NCBI GenBank assembly: GCA_002162685.1
Contig: MAAQ01000014.1
Coordinates: 393,876-457,875 of the forward strand
Direction: 5' to 3'
From: Flavobacteriales bacterium 33_180_T64
GTDB lineage: Bacteria; Bacteroidota; Bacteroidia; Flavobacteriales; Flavobacteriaceae
DNA: 64,000 nucleotides
Shown here: positions 25,673 to 33,552 of the stretch, in pieces
Position numbering within the stretch: the first letter of the stretch is position 1
Layout: each line of letters begins with the position of its first letter
The notes under the pieces: generated by a model
What the model was told of the DNA's origin: nothing
Database searches by the model: none
The model's input: the letters and a program-made list of their open reading frames with translations, nothing else
Program-made: the position numbers and the translations under genes

Positions 25673-26335
25673 ATGGGATTTAAAAGACTAAAGAAACCTT
25701 GGCCAACTAAAGAAGCTATGGAACAAGTTTATAAAATGAAACTTTGGGGAAGTAACAAATCTAATTTCTATTCTGGTGTTGGGTCGCATCATCCTGAGAT
25801 AGTAAATCAATATATAGATGTTTTAACATCATTTTTAGTGTCTTTTAAAAACCCTCTTGTGGTATGTGATTTAGGTTGCGGAGATTTTAATGTCGGGAAA
25901 GAATTAGTAAAGTATACTAAGAAGTATGTTGCTGTAGATATAGTAATAGACCTTATAGAGCATAATATAGAGCAATTTAAAGAAGAAAATTTAGTATTCC
26001 ATTGCTTGGATATAGCAGTTGATAATTTGCCTTCTGGAGATTGTGCGATATTAAGACAAGTACTACAACACTTGTCGAATGCTGAAGTACAAAAGATAGT
26101 GAATAAGTTAACAGGTTTTAAATATGTTATTTTAACAGAACATTTGCCTGAAGGAGATTTTGTTCCCAATGAAGATATTATTTCAGGACAAGGAATTAGA
26201 TTAAAAAAACAAAGCGGTTTAAACTTATTAGTCCCACCATTCAATTTTAAGGTAAAAGAAGAAAAACAATTATTGTCAGTTATTTTAAATAATGATAAAG
26301 GAGTTATAGTAACTACGCTTTATAAAATTTATTAG
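25673..26335 (+). CDS. Class I SAM-dependent methyltransferase
   Basis: The 220-residue protein carries the SAM-binding motif VVCDLGCGDFNVG near residues 63-75, followed by YVAVDIVIDLIEHN and CAILRQVLQHLSN, which fit Rossmann-type methyltransferases. The N-terminus is short and basic (MGFKRLKKPWPTKEAM). The substrate cannot be told; such small enzymes act on metabolites. A GTG seven codons upstream is also in frame, but ATG 25673 follows an AAGAAG purine tract and is preferred. It is one of five plus-strand genes in the window and stands alone. Confidence 0.87.
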   Translation: MGFKRLKKPWPTKEAMEQVYKMKLWGSNKSNFYSGVGSHHPEIVNQYIDVLTSFLVSFKNPLVVCDLGCGDFNVGKELVKYTKKYVAVDIVIDLIEHNIEQFKEENLVFHCLDIAVDNLPSGDCAILRQVLQHLSNAEVQKIVNKLTGFKYVILTEHLPEGDFVPNEDIISGQGIRLKKQSGLNLLVPPFNFKVKEEKQLLSVILNNDKGVIVTTLYKIY

Positions 26336-26401
26336 CCATATATGTATAGGCATTGGATTACATTTAAATGTTTGGTAACGTTGTTGTGCGTTTTTGAGGT
26401 A

Positions 26402-26647
26402 TTAAATAAGGCCATTTTTCCAAATTTTATAGTCTGCTCGCAAGCAATGTCCACAAGGTCTAAACCTAAGTTCTTTTGCTTGTTCGATAGTATAAAAAAA
26501 AATACGATTTTCTTTTTTCATTCTTTTACCCGATTTGCATTGTAAAGTTCCGTAAATTCTCAAATTGAGATTTCCACCATAAATGATTTCTTTTCGTTTT
26601 ATTCTTTGGTGAAGTTTTGCATCATCAATGTCTATATGTTTTATCAT
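26402..26647 (-). CDS. Stand-alone Ada zinc-binding-type domain protein
   Basis: About 81 residues from MIKHIDIDDAKL. The sequence GGNLNLRIYGTLQCKSGKR ... ENRIFFYTIEQAKELRFRPCGHCLRADY matches the Ada metal-binding/phosphotriester-repair domain (PF02805): three cysteines are present (QCKSGK and RPCGHC), but the C-x3-C pair of E. coli Ada (FCRPSC) keeps only its first cysteine. It is the third gene of an alkylation-repair operon, 4 bases after the oxygenase gene. The longer frame would overlap that gene and was not used. It may supply in trans the domain that the AraC-MGMT protein at 27368 lacks. Confidence 0.8.
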   Translation of the reverse strand: MIKHIDIDDAKLHQRIKRKEIIYGGNLNLRIYGTLQCKSGKRMKKENRIFFYTIEQAKELRFRPCGHCLRADYKIWKNGLI

Positions 26648-26651
26648 TTTA

Positions 26652-27365
26652 TTAGCTGGTTGCTTCGTGAAATATAACACCTAAAGTATGCCGTTCTCCA
26701 CTAATCACTTCACTAACTCCATGTTTCATATTTACTCGATAATGCCCTCTTATACCTTTAACTGGTCGAAAATTTGTAGTAAAAATGAGCATATCACCTT
26801 TTTTTGGTTTTAAAACGATGGCTTTAGATTGGGCTCTTGGCATTTGTTGTGTCAAAACAAATTCTCCGCCTGTGAAATCTTTATCAGGTTCGTTTAAAAA
26901 TAGAACGCATTGTATTGGGAAATAAACATCTCCATATAAATCTTGATGCAATGTGTTAAAACCTCCTTTTCCATATTTTAATATTAAAGGAGTTGGTTTT
27001 AACTGATTATTTTGATGGCAAAGCGATTGCAATTCTTCAAATGTTTTTGGAAATATTTTATTAATATTGAGCACTTTCATCCAAAGGTTTGCAATAGGTG
27101 AAAGTTTTGGATATATAGTTTCTCTTACTGTTTGAATAATTTTGGGGAGTGGATAATCGAAGTATTTATATTCGCCCAAGCCAAAGCGGTAGCGTTCCAT
27201 TACGACCGTTTTTCGATATATAATTTCGTTATTGTATTCATGGATTAGTTCATTGCATTGTTCTTCTGATAGTATTTTGGAAATAATGGCATAGCCATTT
27301 TCATTCATTGATTCAGTTACTAATTGCCAATTTATTGTGGTAAGTTTTGTTTTTAGCTTCTCCAT
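26652..27365 (-). CDS. 2OG-Fe(II) oxygenase, alkylation-repair operon
   Basis: The 237-residue protein has a prolyl-hydroxylase-type double-stranded beta-helix core: FNTLHQDLYGD with the HxD metal pair near residues 141-143, then GGEFVLTQQ, KKGDMLIFTTNFRPVKG and RVNMKHGVSEV with the distal His and the 2-oxoglutarate-binding Arg. Homologues are commonly found beside or fused to Ada in Bacteroidota and Proteobacteria. By context it is likely to oxidatively remove alkyl damage, in the manner of AlkB, though it is not AlkB itself. It lies 2 bases after the AraC-MGMT gene and 4 bases before the Ada-domain gene. Confidence 0.87.
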   Translation of the reverse strand: MEKLKTKLTTINWQLVTESMNENGYAIISKILSEEQCNELIHEYNNEIIYRKTVVMERYRFGLGEYKYFDYPLPKIIQTVRETIYPKLSPIANLWMKVLNINKIFPKTFEELQSLCHQNNQLKPTPLILKYGKGGFNTLHQDLYGDVYFPIQCVLFLNEPDKDFTGGEFVLTQQMPRAQSKAIVLKPKKGDMLIFTTNFRPVKGIRGHYRVNMKHGVSEVISGERHTLGVIFHEATS

Positions 27366-27367
27366 TG

Positions 27368-28234
27368 CTATACAGTACTATTTGAAGTGTTGATTTTTGA
27401 GGCTTCCCAACCTATTATTGCAGTTTTTCGAGCTGTTCCCCACATATAACCGCCAAATGTCCCTGTAGATTGAATAACTCTATGACAAGGAATTAAAAAA
27501 GCGATAGGGTTATTCCCGATAGCAGTTCCGACAGCTCTTGAAGCTTTCGGTTTTTGAATTAGTTTTGCAATATTTCCGTAAGTTGCTAAATTTCCTGTTG
27601 GAATTTTTAAAAGTGCTTCCCAAACTTTTAGTTGAAAATCTGTTCCTTTTAGGTGTAATTTTATCTTATTTATCTTGCTCCAATCTTGTGTATAAATTTG
27701 TAAAGCATTTTGTTGAATCTTGTCTGTTTGTTGTATAAAACTCGCTTTTGGAAAGCGTTTTTTTAATTCTGAAAATGCATTTTTTTTGTCATCCGAAAAA
27801 CCCATATAACAAATACCTTTGTCTGTAGAGGCGACTAAAATTAGCCCAAACAAACTTTCTGCGAAACTATAATTTATATTAAGATTTTCCCCTTTGTTTT
27901 TGTATTCTCCGGGTGTCATCCCCTCAATTTTCACGAACAAATCATGTAATCTACCAGTACCCGAAAGGCCTGTTTGATATGCCGTATCAAACAAAGTAGA
28001 TTGTGAATTGTTTAGAATTTGCTTTGCGTGTTGAACGCTTATATATTGCAAGAATTTTTTAGGACTAACTCCTGCCCAATCTGTAAAAATTCTTTGGAAG
28101 TGGAATGGGCTTAAATGTACTTTTTCGGCAATTTCTTCAAGAGTTGGTTGCTCTGTGAAGTTCTGCTGTATGTATGCAATAGCTTCTGCTATTCTACTAT
28201 AATTAATGTATTCTTGTTTGCTCATTAAACTCAA
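27368..28234 (-). CDS. ada: AraC-type regulator fused to O6-methylguanine methyltransferase (Ada without its zinc domain)
   Basis: The 288-residue protein starts with an AraC double helix-turn-helix (about residues 10-105: IAEAIAYIQQNFTEQPTLEEIAEKVHLSPFHFQRIFTDWAG...). A methylguanine-DNA methyltransferase domain follows (about 110-280) with the active-site PCHRV at 249-253, Cys250 accepting the alkyl group. The N-terminal phosphotriester-sensing zinc domain of E. coli Ada is absent and is encoded two genes downstream. The gene heads a tightly packed three-gene operon. It likely repairs O6-alkylguanine and may activate the operon. Confidence 0.93.
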   Translation of the reverse strand: MSLMSKQEYINYSRIAEAIAYIQQNFTEQPTLEEIAEKVHLSPFHFQRIFTDWAGVSPKKFLQYISVQHAKQILNNSQSTLFDTAYQTGLSGTGRLHDLFVKIEGMTPGEYKNKGENLNINYSFAESLFGLILVASTDKGICYMGFSDDKKNAFSELKKRFPKASFIQQTDKIQQNALQIYTQDWSKINKIKLHLKGTDFQLKVWEALLKIPTGNLATYGNIAKLIQKPKASRAVGTAIGNNPIAFLIPCHRVIQSTGTFGGYMWGTARKTAIIGWEASKINTSNSTV

Positions 28235-28316
28235 ATTTTATAACAGCAAAAATAGAATTGATTTCACTCCTATAAAACCCGAAACTTGCTGAATGCATAG
28301 CTTTTTTCTGTCGTGC

Positions 28317-28973
28317 TTATGTTTTTTTAGCTTTTATTAGTAATGTAGATGTTTTTATTAATTCACCATTTATCTCAACTTCGGGTTCGTTTTTTTCCAA
28401 GATATCAATTACTTTAAAATTGTTCTTTGATATTAATTCGGCCAAGTCTTCTTTTGTAAACATTTTAAATCCATACTTTACAAATGGGTAATGCTCCATG
28501 ATTGATTTAGGTCTGACTGATATAGTAATTTGTCCGCCAGGTTTTAAAACCCTCCATATTTCAGAAAGGACTATTTTTGGATTGTCCCAAAAGTAAATTG
28601 TGTTAATCGAAAATACTTTATCAAAGAATTCAGAATCAAATGGTAAATCATTTGCATTTGCCTTACAAAATCTAGCTTGTCCATTTGTAATAAACACATT
28701 ATTTTGTTTACGAGCTTCAACAACCATTATTTCAGAAAAGTCGCAACCTGTATATTTTATTGAATTATCTGATGATAAAATGTTTTCTACAAAAAAACCG
28801 TTTCCCATTCCAATTTCAAGAATGTGATCTCTTTTTGTTAGATTAAGAGCTTTAAAAGTGTTTAGATTTATATGCAAATTACCTTCATTCATTTTTTTTC
28901 CAACTTGAATCGCATAATTCCCACTCGGTTGTCTTAATTGCCCAGCAATTGTCCTTAGTGTTTTTTCGTCCAT
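28317..28973 (-). CDS. Class I SAM-dependent methyltransferase
   Basis: The 218-residue protein has the Methyltransf_11 pattern: DHILEIGMGNGFFVENIL (motif I, near residues 49-66), YTGCDFSEIMVVEAR, LPFDSEFFDKVFSINTIYFWDNP and RVLKPGGQITISV. It is close in style to ubiquinone/menaquinone-type or small-metabolite methyltransferases. It is a single gene; a weak repeat remnant lies upstream. Confidence 0.9.
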   Translation of the reverse strand: MDEKTLRTIAGQLRQPSGNYAIQVGKKMNEGNLHINLNTFKALNLTKRDHILEIGMGNGFFVENILSSDNSIKYTGCDFSEIMVVEARKQNNVFITNGQARFCKANANDLPFDSEFFDKVFSINTIYFWDNPKIVLSEIWRVLKPGGQITISVRPKSIMEHYPFVKYGFKMFTKEDLAELISKNNFKVIDILEKNEPEVEINGELIKTSTLLIKAKKT

Positions 28974-29016
28974 ATAATAATTATCATTGTTAAGTTTGTC
29001 GTATTTGTATGGTTGC

Positions 29017-29150
29017 TGCTAACGGTTTATATAAGAACAGTAGCGGATTAAAGCTTAACTACTTTTCAGATAGCAATATATTAAATTAAACAAAAAAAAC
29101 GGTTTGAGTACGCACCCAAACCACTATTGTTTTTATACATTGTTGTGTAC
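29017..29150 (+). repeat. Possible degenerate copy of the interspersed repeat carrying a terminator
   Basis: The left edge GCTGCTAACGGTTTATATAAG and the right edge TTTTATACATTGTTGTG are repeat-like, but the interior contains an unrelated terminator hairpin (29101-29122). The assignment is uncertain. Confidence 0.4.
29092..29122 (-). terminator. Intrinsic terminator of the stress-response cluster
   Basis: On the minus strand a stem GGTTTG/CAAACC (29101-29122) is followed by eight T residues (29092-29099). It follows the broken NTF2-like gene, the last in the 29239-32536 gene run. Confidence 0.8.
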
Positions 29151-29238
29151 CTTTATTTAATTAACCGTGAACATAATAATTATATGTCTTTCCTCATATT
29201 CTTCGTTTTTTATTTAAAGAATAATTTTTAAGCTCGTT

Positions 29239-29501
29239 TTATTTATGCGTGATAATATCTTTCCATTCGGTAGCCACAACCTGCTCTGAAACCATAGTCG
29301 TTCCATCATTTAGTATTAGAGTCATTACAGTAACATAAAAAGAATGATTTCCTTGTACAGCATAACTACCTACTTTTGCATCACCATTTACTTCCCTTAA
29401 CTCTACATCATTGTGTAAATAAGTTTCCATTGCCTTCATAAATACACCTTTAGATAATAATTCATGAACATGTACTAAGTTTTTTCAATTTGATTTTCCA
29501 T
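29239..29501 (-). pseudogene. Frameshifted, shortened NTF2/SnoaL-like gene
   Basis: An ATG at 29501 opens MENQIEK and then hits a stop after an A6 tract (29480-29485). Adding one base joins it to the long frame NLVHVHELLSKGVFMKAMETYLHNDVELREVNGDAKVG. The joined product of about 87 residues looks like a nuclear transport factor 2-like protein, but it is shorter than the usual 115-130 and appears to lack the middle (after NGDAKVG) and the C-terminal strand. A functional 66-residue product from the internal ATG at 29439 seems unlikely. It ends the cluster that runs from 32536. Confidence 0.6.
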
Positions 29502-29553
29502 TTTATTTGTGTTTTTTTTAGATACCAAAAATATTAATTGTATTCTCCAAGTT

Positions 29554-29844
29554 TCATCTAATAGGTGTTGTTAAAACAATCTCTCTATCTTCCAATAAAG
29601 GGACAATTTTTCCTAAAACCAAATCTTGAAAATGTGATGAACTTCGGTGTTCTGAAATCGCTAATTCATCTGTATATCCTTCAAGCAATACAAGTGTGTT
29701 TAAATCTGAATTACTTTGATGAATTTTATAGAACAGATTTCCCTTTTCTTTTACACTTTCATCTTGCACCTTTTTTAAGATGCTTAAAACATTTTCTATT
29801 TCTCCTACTTTAACTTTCCACGTAGCAAACACGTTAATTGTCAT
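29554..29844 (-). CDS. Putative quinol monooxygenase (ABM domain)
   Basis: The 96-residue protein is a single antibiotic biosynthesis monooxygenase domain (PF03992): INVFATWKVKVGEIENVLSILKKV, GNLFYKIHQSNSDLNTLVLLEGYTDELAISEHRSSSHFQ. Small members such as YgiN oxidise quinols or other reactive compounds and protect against redox stress. The stop-start gap to the DJ-1 gene upstream is one base, so the two are translationally linked. Confidence 0.9.
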   Translation of the reverse strand: MTINVFATWKVKVGEIENVLSILKKVQDESVKEKGNLFYKIHQSNSDLNTLVLLEGYTDELAISEHRSSSHFQDLVLGKIVPLLEDREIVLTTPIR

Positions 29845-29845
29845 T

Positions 29846-30532
29846 TTACTTTTTTTTGTTAGTTCTTTCTAAAATGGAAATCATTTTTTCAGCCACTCCT
29901 TTTGCTGATTCTGGATTTTGCCCAGTTACAAGGTTACCATCCGCAATACTATTAGCAGACCAATTTGCAGCCGCATGAAATTTTGCTCCTTGTTTCGTTA
30001 ATGCATTTTCTAATAAGAAAGGCACATCCTCAATAGCATAAAGCTCTTCTTCTACATTTGTAAAAGAAGTGATATTCTTACCATTTAACAGATACGACCC
30101 GTTACTTAATTTTACATTTAATAACGATACTGGACCGTGACAAACTGCTCCGACAACTGCATTTCCTTCATACGCTTCTCGAATTACTTCTTTAAGAACA
30201 GTATTTTTAGGCATATCAACCATAGGTGCTAGTCCTCCAGGTACAAAAATGGCATCATAACTGCTAACATTTACCTCCGATAGTTTAACCGGTTTTTGCA
30301 TAAGCTCCCATCCTTTTCCTGTTAAAAACGCAAGATTTAGAGGATCATCTGCCAAATTAAGAGCATCTAAATATGGATTACCTCCTGTTAAGGTGGCGAA
30401 ATCTATTTGGTAATTTGTCTTATCGAATTCGGCATAAGGATGTGCTACTTCAGAAAGATGTGTTCCTGTTTTTCTCTTGTTTGGTCCAATCTCATTTGTG
30501 TTGGATAGAATAATTAATATTTTCTTTTCCAT
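29846..30532 (-). CDS. DJ-1/PfpI family protein (class I glutamine amidotransferase-like, Hsp31-type)
   Basis: The 228-residue protein has the nucleophile elbow GAVCHGPVSLL with Cys131-His132, a candidate acid Glu28 in HLSEVAHPY, and DAIFVPGG ahead of it. Length and the GNPYLDALNLADDPLNLAFL segment match the Hsp31/HchA-like glyoxalase III or chaperone group. It probably detoxifies reactive carbonyls such as methylglyoxal. It is embedded in a stress gene cluster, 12 bases after the H-NOX-like gene. Confidence 0.9.
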   Translation of the reverse strand: MEKKILIILSNTNEIGPNKRKTGTHLSEVAHPYAEFDKTNYQIDFATLTGGNPYLDALNLADDPLNLAFLTGKGWELMQKPVKLSEVNVSSYDAIFVPGGLAPMVDMPKNTVLKEVIREAYEGNAVVGAVCHGPVSLLNVKLSNGSYLLNGKNITSFTNVEEELYAIEDVPFLLENALTKQGAKFHAAANWSANSIADGNLVTGQNPESAKGVAEKMISILERTNKKK

Positions 30533-30544
30533 TATTTTCTGTTT

Positions 30545-31081
30545 TTATGAAATTTTAGTTGTTTTTTTAACTAGAATAGTATACTGAGTATCTGTTTCAT
30601 CAACAGTTACTTCAACTTCGTCACCATATTCTTTGGCAAAACCTAAAATAAATCCTTTTGCTAAAAACGCCATTCTCCTATGTGAGCGTATGTTAATTTC
30701 CAACTCATTCTTGTTCTTTCTTTCAGGTTTTAAAGCAGGAGGGAATGCTCCCATTTCTTCGCGGACGTGCCTGTGCATTCTTGGTTCTACATGTTCTAAT
30801 AAGTCAAGCACATCCCAATCTGGATCACAAAAAGCTTTAAAAGCATCTAATAATCCTGGAGCGGCATCAAGTCCTGCATTAGTTAAAAACTCTTCTCTAT
30901 TTGTGGACAAAATTTTAATCGCTGCAGAAAGTACATCTTCGGTTTTAGCATCGTTGTGATAGTTTTCAGCCTCAAACTCTTCTTTCTCTATTCCAGCTTC
31001 ATTTAGAACCTGTAAATATATTTCTGAGGAATGTTGATTCTCTACATAGCCTTTAATAAGCTGATGAATTGATACGTGCAT
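30545..31081 (-). CDS. Heme NO-binding (H-NOX-like) domain protein
   Basis: The 178-residue protein matches the HNOB fold along its length. GLLDAFKAFCDPDWDVLDLLEHVEPRMHRHVREEMGAFPPALKP provides a likely proximal heme histidine (His103 or His105), and IRSHR at 131-135 takes the place of the heme-propionate-binding Y-x-S-x-R motif, with Ile instead of Tyr. Then MAFLAKGFILGFAKEYGDEVEV matches the conserved helix. It may sense NO or O2, or be a heme-free relative. No histidine kinase or cyclase partner is adjacent. The neighbours are redox and detoxification genes. Confidence 0.82.
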   Translation of the reverse strand: MHVSIHQLIKGYVENQHSSEIYLQVLNEAGIEKEEFEAENYHNDAKTEDVLSAAIKILSTNREEFLTNAGLDAAPGLLDAFKAFCDPDWDVLDLLEHVEPRMHRHVREEMGAFPPALKPERKNKNELEINIRSHRRMAFLAKGFILGFAKEYGDEVEVTVDETDTQYTILVKKTTKIS

Positions 31082-31117
31082 AATTATAGCTTTTTAATAT
31101 GTATTAATTATTTTTAA

Positions 31118-31621
31118 TTAGTTTTGAGAATGAGAATCATAAACTTTTCCGCTTATTTTCCATTCTCCATTTTTTTTATAAAGTACAAAGAAATCTGTAA
31201 AACGGAAGCCTAACCAATCGATAAATTCGACTTTTGCAGCAGCAGCAGGACCGGAGATATCTATCCAAGCAACATGATGTTGTACATTTTCTGAAGCTCC
31301 GAAAGAACTCAAATCTTTTCCAAATTGATCAGCAGTTTGGTGTATATACTTTCCGTTCATAGACCCTATAATATCAGCATGGTCATAAAATGCAGATCGA
31401 CTTAGTTTTCCATCGCCAGTCTTGGCACTTTTAATATATGGTTGTAATGCTTTTAATACTTCTTGATACTCGTTGAAACTTTGTGTTTCGTTTTTTTGAT
31501 CATTCATTTTTTTAAGATTTAAAGTGTTATTAGAATTAGTTTTATTGTTTTGTTTTCCTTGGGCTTGTGAAAAAGAATTGAAACCGAAGGCTATTAGTAC
31601 TATGAGAATTGATTTTTTCAT
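31118..31621 (-). CDS. Secreted NTF2-fold (lumazine-binding-like) protein
   Basis: The 167-residue protein has a signal peptide ending SFSQAQG. Residues 45-165 resemble the Lumazine_bd_2 group of the NTF2 fold (LSRSAFYDHADIIGSMNGKYIHQTADQFGKDLSS, HHVAWIDISGPAAAAKVEFIDWLGFRFTDFFVLYKKNGEWKISGKVY). It is probably a ligand-binding or isomerase-like periplasmic protein. It has its own promoter with a TAnnTTTG element and the 38-bp AraC-type element, and heads the run down to 29239. Confidence 0.85.
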   Translation of the reverse strand: MKKSILIVLIAFGFNSFSQAQGKQNNKTNSNNTLNLKKMNDQKNETQSFNEYQEVLKALQPYIKSAKTGDGKLSRSAFYDHADIIGSMNGKYIHQTADQFGKDLSSFGASENVQHHVAWIDISGPAAAAKVEFIDWLGFRFTDFFVLYKKNGEWKISGKVYDSHSQN

Positions 31622-31684
31622 TATGATTTTTTTAAATAGTTAAACGTTCTTAATATGCTTAATGATGTATTGTGTTCATAAGGA

Positions 31685-31692
31685 CAAAATTA
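31685..31692 (-). promoter_or_regulatory. -7 promoter element of the NTF2-like gene cluster
   Basis: The minus strand reads TAATTTTG, matching TAnnTTTG. Twenty bases separate it from the 38-bp element at 31713-31750. Confidence 0.6.
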
Positions 31693-31712
31693 TATGATAT
31701 ATAAGTGGTTTT

Positions 31713-31750
31713 GATGGAGAAAGCGCTCTTATATATGAACAATTAGTTCA
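31713..31750. promoter_or_regulatory. 38-bp element, copy 1, candidate AraC-family operator
   Basis: It begins GATGGAGAAAGCGCTCTT and ends CAATTAGTTCA, and 32 of 38 bases are identical to copy 2 at 32640-32677. Both lie exactly 20 bases upstream of a TAnnTTTG element on the minus strand, as expected for an activator bound over the -33 region. The AraC protein encoded at 32675 is the natural candidate to bind it. Confidence 0.78.
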
Positions 31751-31783
31751 ACTTTTTTATACCTAAAACAGCATTAAATGGTA

Positions 31784-32536
31784 TTAGAAATCTTGAGCCG
31801 TTGGGCGAATTACAATTTCGTTGACATCTACATCATTAGGTTGTTCAATTGCAAATGCAATTGTTCTTGCAATAGAATCTGAAGGGATTGCGATTTGATA
31901 AAAATCTTTCACAAAATCAGAACTTTCTTTATGAGAGCTACCATGCTTTAATTCAGAATCTACTACTCCTGGTTCAATAGTGGTTGTTCTAATTTTTCCA
32001 CCAACTTCGTGACGTAGACCTTCAGAAATTGCTCGAACAGCAAACTTTGTTCCACTGTACACAGTTCCTCCTGGGCTGAACACTTTTACACCGGCAACAG
32101 ATGATAAATTAATAAAATGTCCTGATTCTTGTTTTTGAAAAATAGGCAAAGCTGATGCAATACCATATAAAACACCTTTTATGTTAATATCTATCATACG
32201 ATCCCATTCGTCAATTTTGATTTCGCTCATTGGAGCAATTGACATTAAACCTGCATTATTGATCATCACATCCAATGTACCAAACTCACTTACAGCTTTA
32301 TCAACTAAAGCATGCACATCTTCTTTTTTTGTCACATCGGTTTTCACGTAAATTGCTTTACCGTTTCCTTGAGCATTTATCTCCTCAGTGATCATATGTA
32401 AACGCTCTTCTCTGCGAGCACCTAAAACTACGTTTGCACCTTTAGATGCTAAATGACGTGCTGTAGTTTCTCCTAATCCACTGCTTGCACCTGTAATTAC
32501 AATTACTTTTCCTGTAATGTTATTTGTTAAATTCAT
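31784..32536 (-). CDS. Short-chain dehydrogenase/reductase (classical SDR)
   Basis: The 250-residue protein has the cofactor motif TGASSGLGET (residues 15-24), NNAGLM, and the catalytic Ser-Tyr-Lys set in INLSSVAGVKVFSPGGTVYSGTKFAVRA (YxxxK). It matches the flavobacterial oxidoreductases of the YdfG/serine-dehydrogenase-like group that use NADP(H). It is the first gene after the AraC regulator and has copy 2 of the 38-bp element upstream. The substrate is probably a carbonyl, given the detoxification neighbours. Confidence 0.92.
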   Translation of the reverse strand: MNLTNNITGKVIVITGASSGLGETTARHLASKGANVVLGARREERLHMITEEINAQGNGKAIYVKTDVTKKEDVHALVDKAVSEFGTLDVMINNAGLMSIAPMSEIKIDEWDRMIDINIKGVLYGIASALPIFQKQESGHFINLSSVAGVKVFSPGGTVYSGTKFAVRAISEGLRHEVGGKIRTTTIEPGVVDSELKHGSSHKESSDFVKDFYQIAIPSDSIARTIAFAIEQPNDVDVNEIVIRPTAQDF

Positions 32537-32611
32537 CTTGTTATATTTTAAATAGTTAAACTTTTTTGAGCATATTCAGCATATGCTTTGATATCGTAAC
32601 TTTTACCGATA

Positions 32612-32619
32612 CAAAAATA
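32612..32619 (-). promoter_or_regulatory. -7 promoter element of the SDR gene
   Basis: The minus strand reads TATTTTTG, matching TAnnTTTG. Twenty bases separate it from the 38-bp element at 32640-32677, the same distance as at 31685. Confidence 0.6.
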
Positions 32620-32639
32620 TATGACATCTAAAGAGTACA

Positions 32640-32677
32640 GATGGAGAAAGCGTTCTTAAGTATGGACGATTAGGTCA
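32640..32677. promoter_or_regulatory. 38-bp element, copy 2, candidate AraC-family operator
   Basis: It begins GATGGAGAAAGCGTTCTT and ends CGATTAGGTCA. The last three bases are the stop codon of the AraC gene read on the minus strand. The sequence match to copy 1 (32 of 38) and the equal promoter spacing make a regulatory role likely. Confidence 0.78.
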
Positions 32678-33514
32678 GGTTGTTTTATTTCGAAAACTTG
32701 AAGGGGAAATACCACCTCTTTTTTTGAAGATTCTGGTAAAATATTGTGGGTCGTTAAAACCAACTTCATAAGCTATCTCGCTTATTGATAAGTCGGTCAT
32801 TAGCAACAATTCTTTTGCCTTTTCTAATTTTTTGGAAATAATATAATTAGTAGGACTATCGTTAAACTCCTTTTTAAATTCTCGTTTAAAAGAAGATAAA
32901 CTTAAGTGACATAGTTTTGCCAACTCTTCTAAAGTTAAATTTGAATGCAGATGAAGTTTTATTATTTCCTTCACTTGTACAGCTTTAGTGGAATACAAAT
33001 TATTGATTAACTCTAATACAGATGCTACATTTTTAGATTGTATAAGCAAAAGTATTAGTTCCTTAATTTTTAGCTCAAGTAAATCGTTATTCACTAAAGA
33101 TGGATTTTGAAAATAAAATTCTAATGAATCTATAAACTTTGTAATAATGTCATTAGAAGCTACTACTTGACTTGGTTTAGATGTATTGTGTTTTACAAGT
33201 ATTTTAGGTAACTCTTTTATGTATAATTTTTTCAACATCTCTGGAATCAGATGAAAAATAATAACTTCTACTTGCTCATTTTCAGATTCCTTCAATAATT
33301 CTAAAAAGTGATTTCCGCAATTAAGAAGAACAGCTTCTTGTCCATTTATTTGAATATTCTCCATAGCGGAGTATAACTTTGGCCCTTTCTCTTTAAAGTA
33401 TATAAAACAGCCTCTGTTTTGAAAGATAGCCTCATACATAAAAGGTGTACCAATTTTCACCTTTTCTATTAAAACCTTATCCTGATATTCAAATGTGTGT
33501 CGCTCAAGAATCAT
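32675..33514 (-). CDS. AraC family transcriptional regulator of the detoxification cluster
   Basis: The 279-residue protein has a cupin-like N-terminal sensor (GCFIYFKEKGPKLYSAMENIQINGQEAVLLNCGNHF) and a C-terminal double HTH (SNLTLEELAKLCHLSLSSFKREFKKEFNDSP and SISEIAYEVGFNDPQYFTRIFKKRGGISPSSF). It is a paralogue of the regulator at 24459 over its full length. It probably activates the SDR gene and the NTF2-to-monooxygenase run through the two 38-bp elements. Confidence 0.94.
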   Translation of the reverse strand: MILERHTFEYQDKVLIEKVKIGTPFMYEAIFQNRGCFIYFKEKGPKLYSAMENIQINGQEAVLLNCGNHFLELLKESENEQVEVIIFHLIPEMLKKLYIKELPKILVKHNTSKPSQVVASNDIITKFIDSLEFYFQNPSLVNNDLLELKIKELILLLIQSKNVASVLELINNLYSTKAVQVKEIIKLHLHSNLTLEELAKLCHLSLSSFKREFKKEFNDSPTNYIISKKLEKAKELLLMTDLSISEIAYEVGFNDPQYFTRIFKKRGGISPSSFRNKTT

Positions 33515-33552
33515 TTAATTTATTCATTTTATTTAAGGTTTGCTTAATGGTA

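Noticed and set aside
29239..29439. Genuine 66-residue gene
   Set aside because: Upstream sequence restores a longer NTF2-like frame with one added base, and the protein is much shorter than the family, so it is called a pseudogene.
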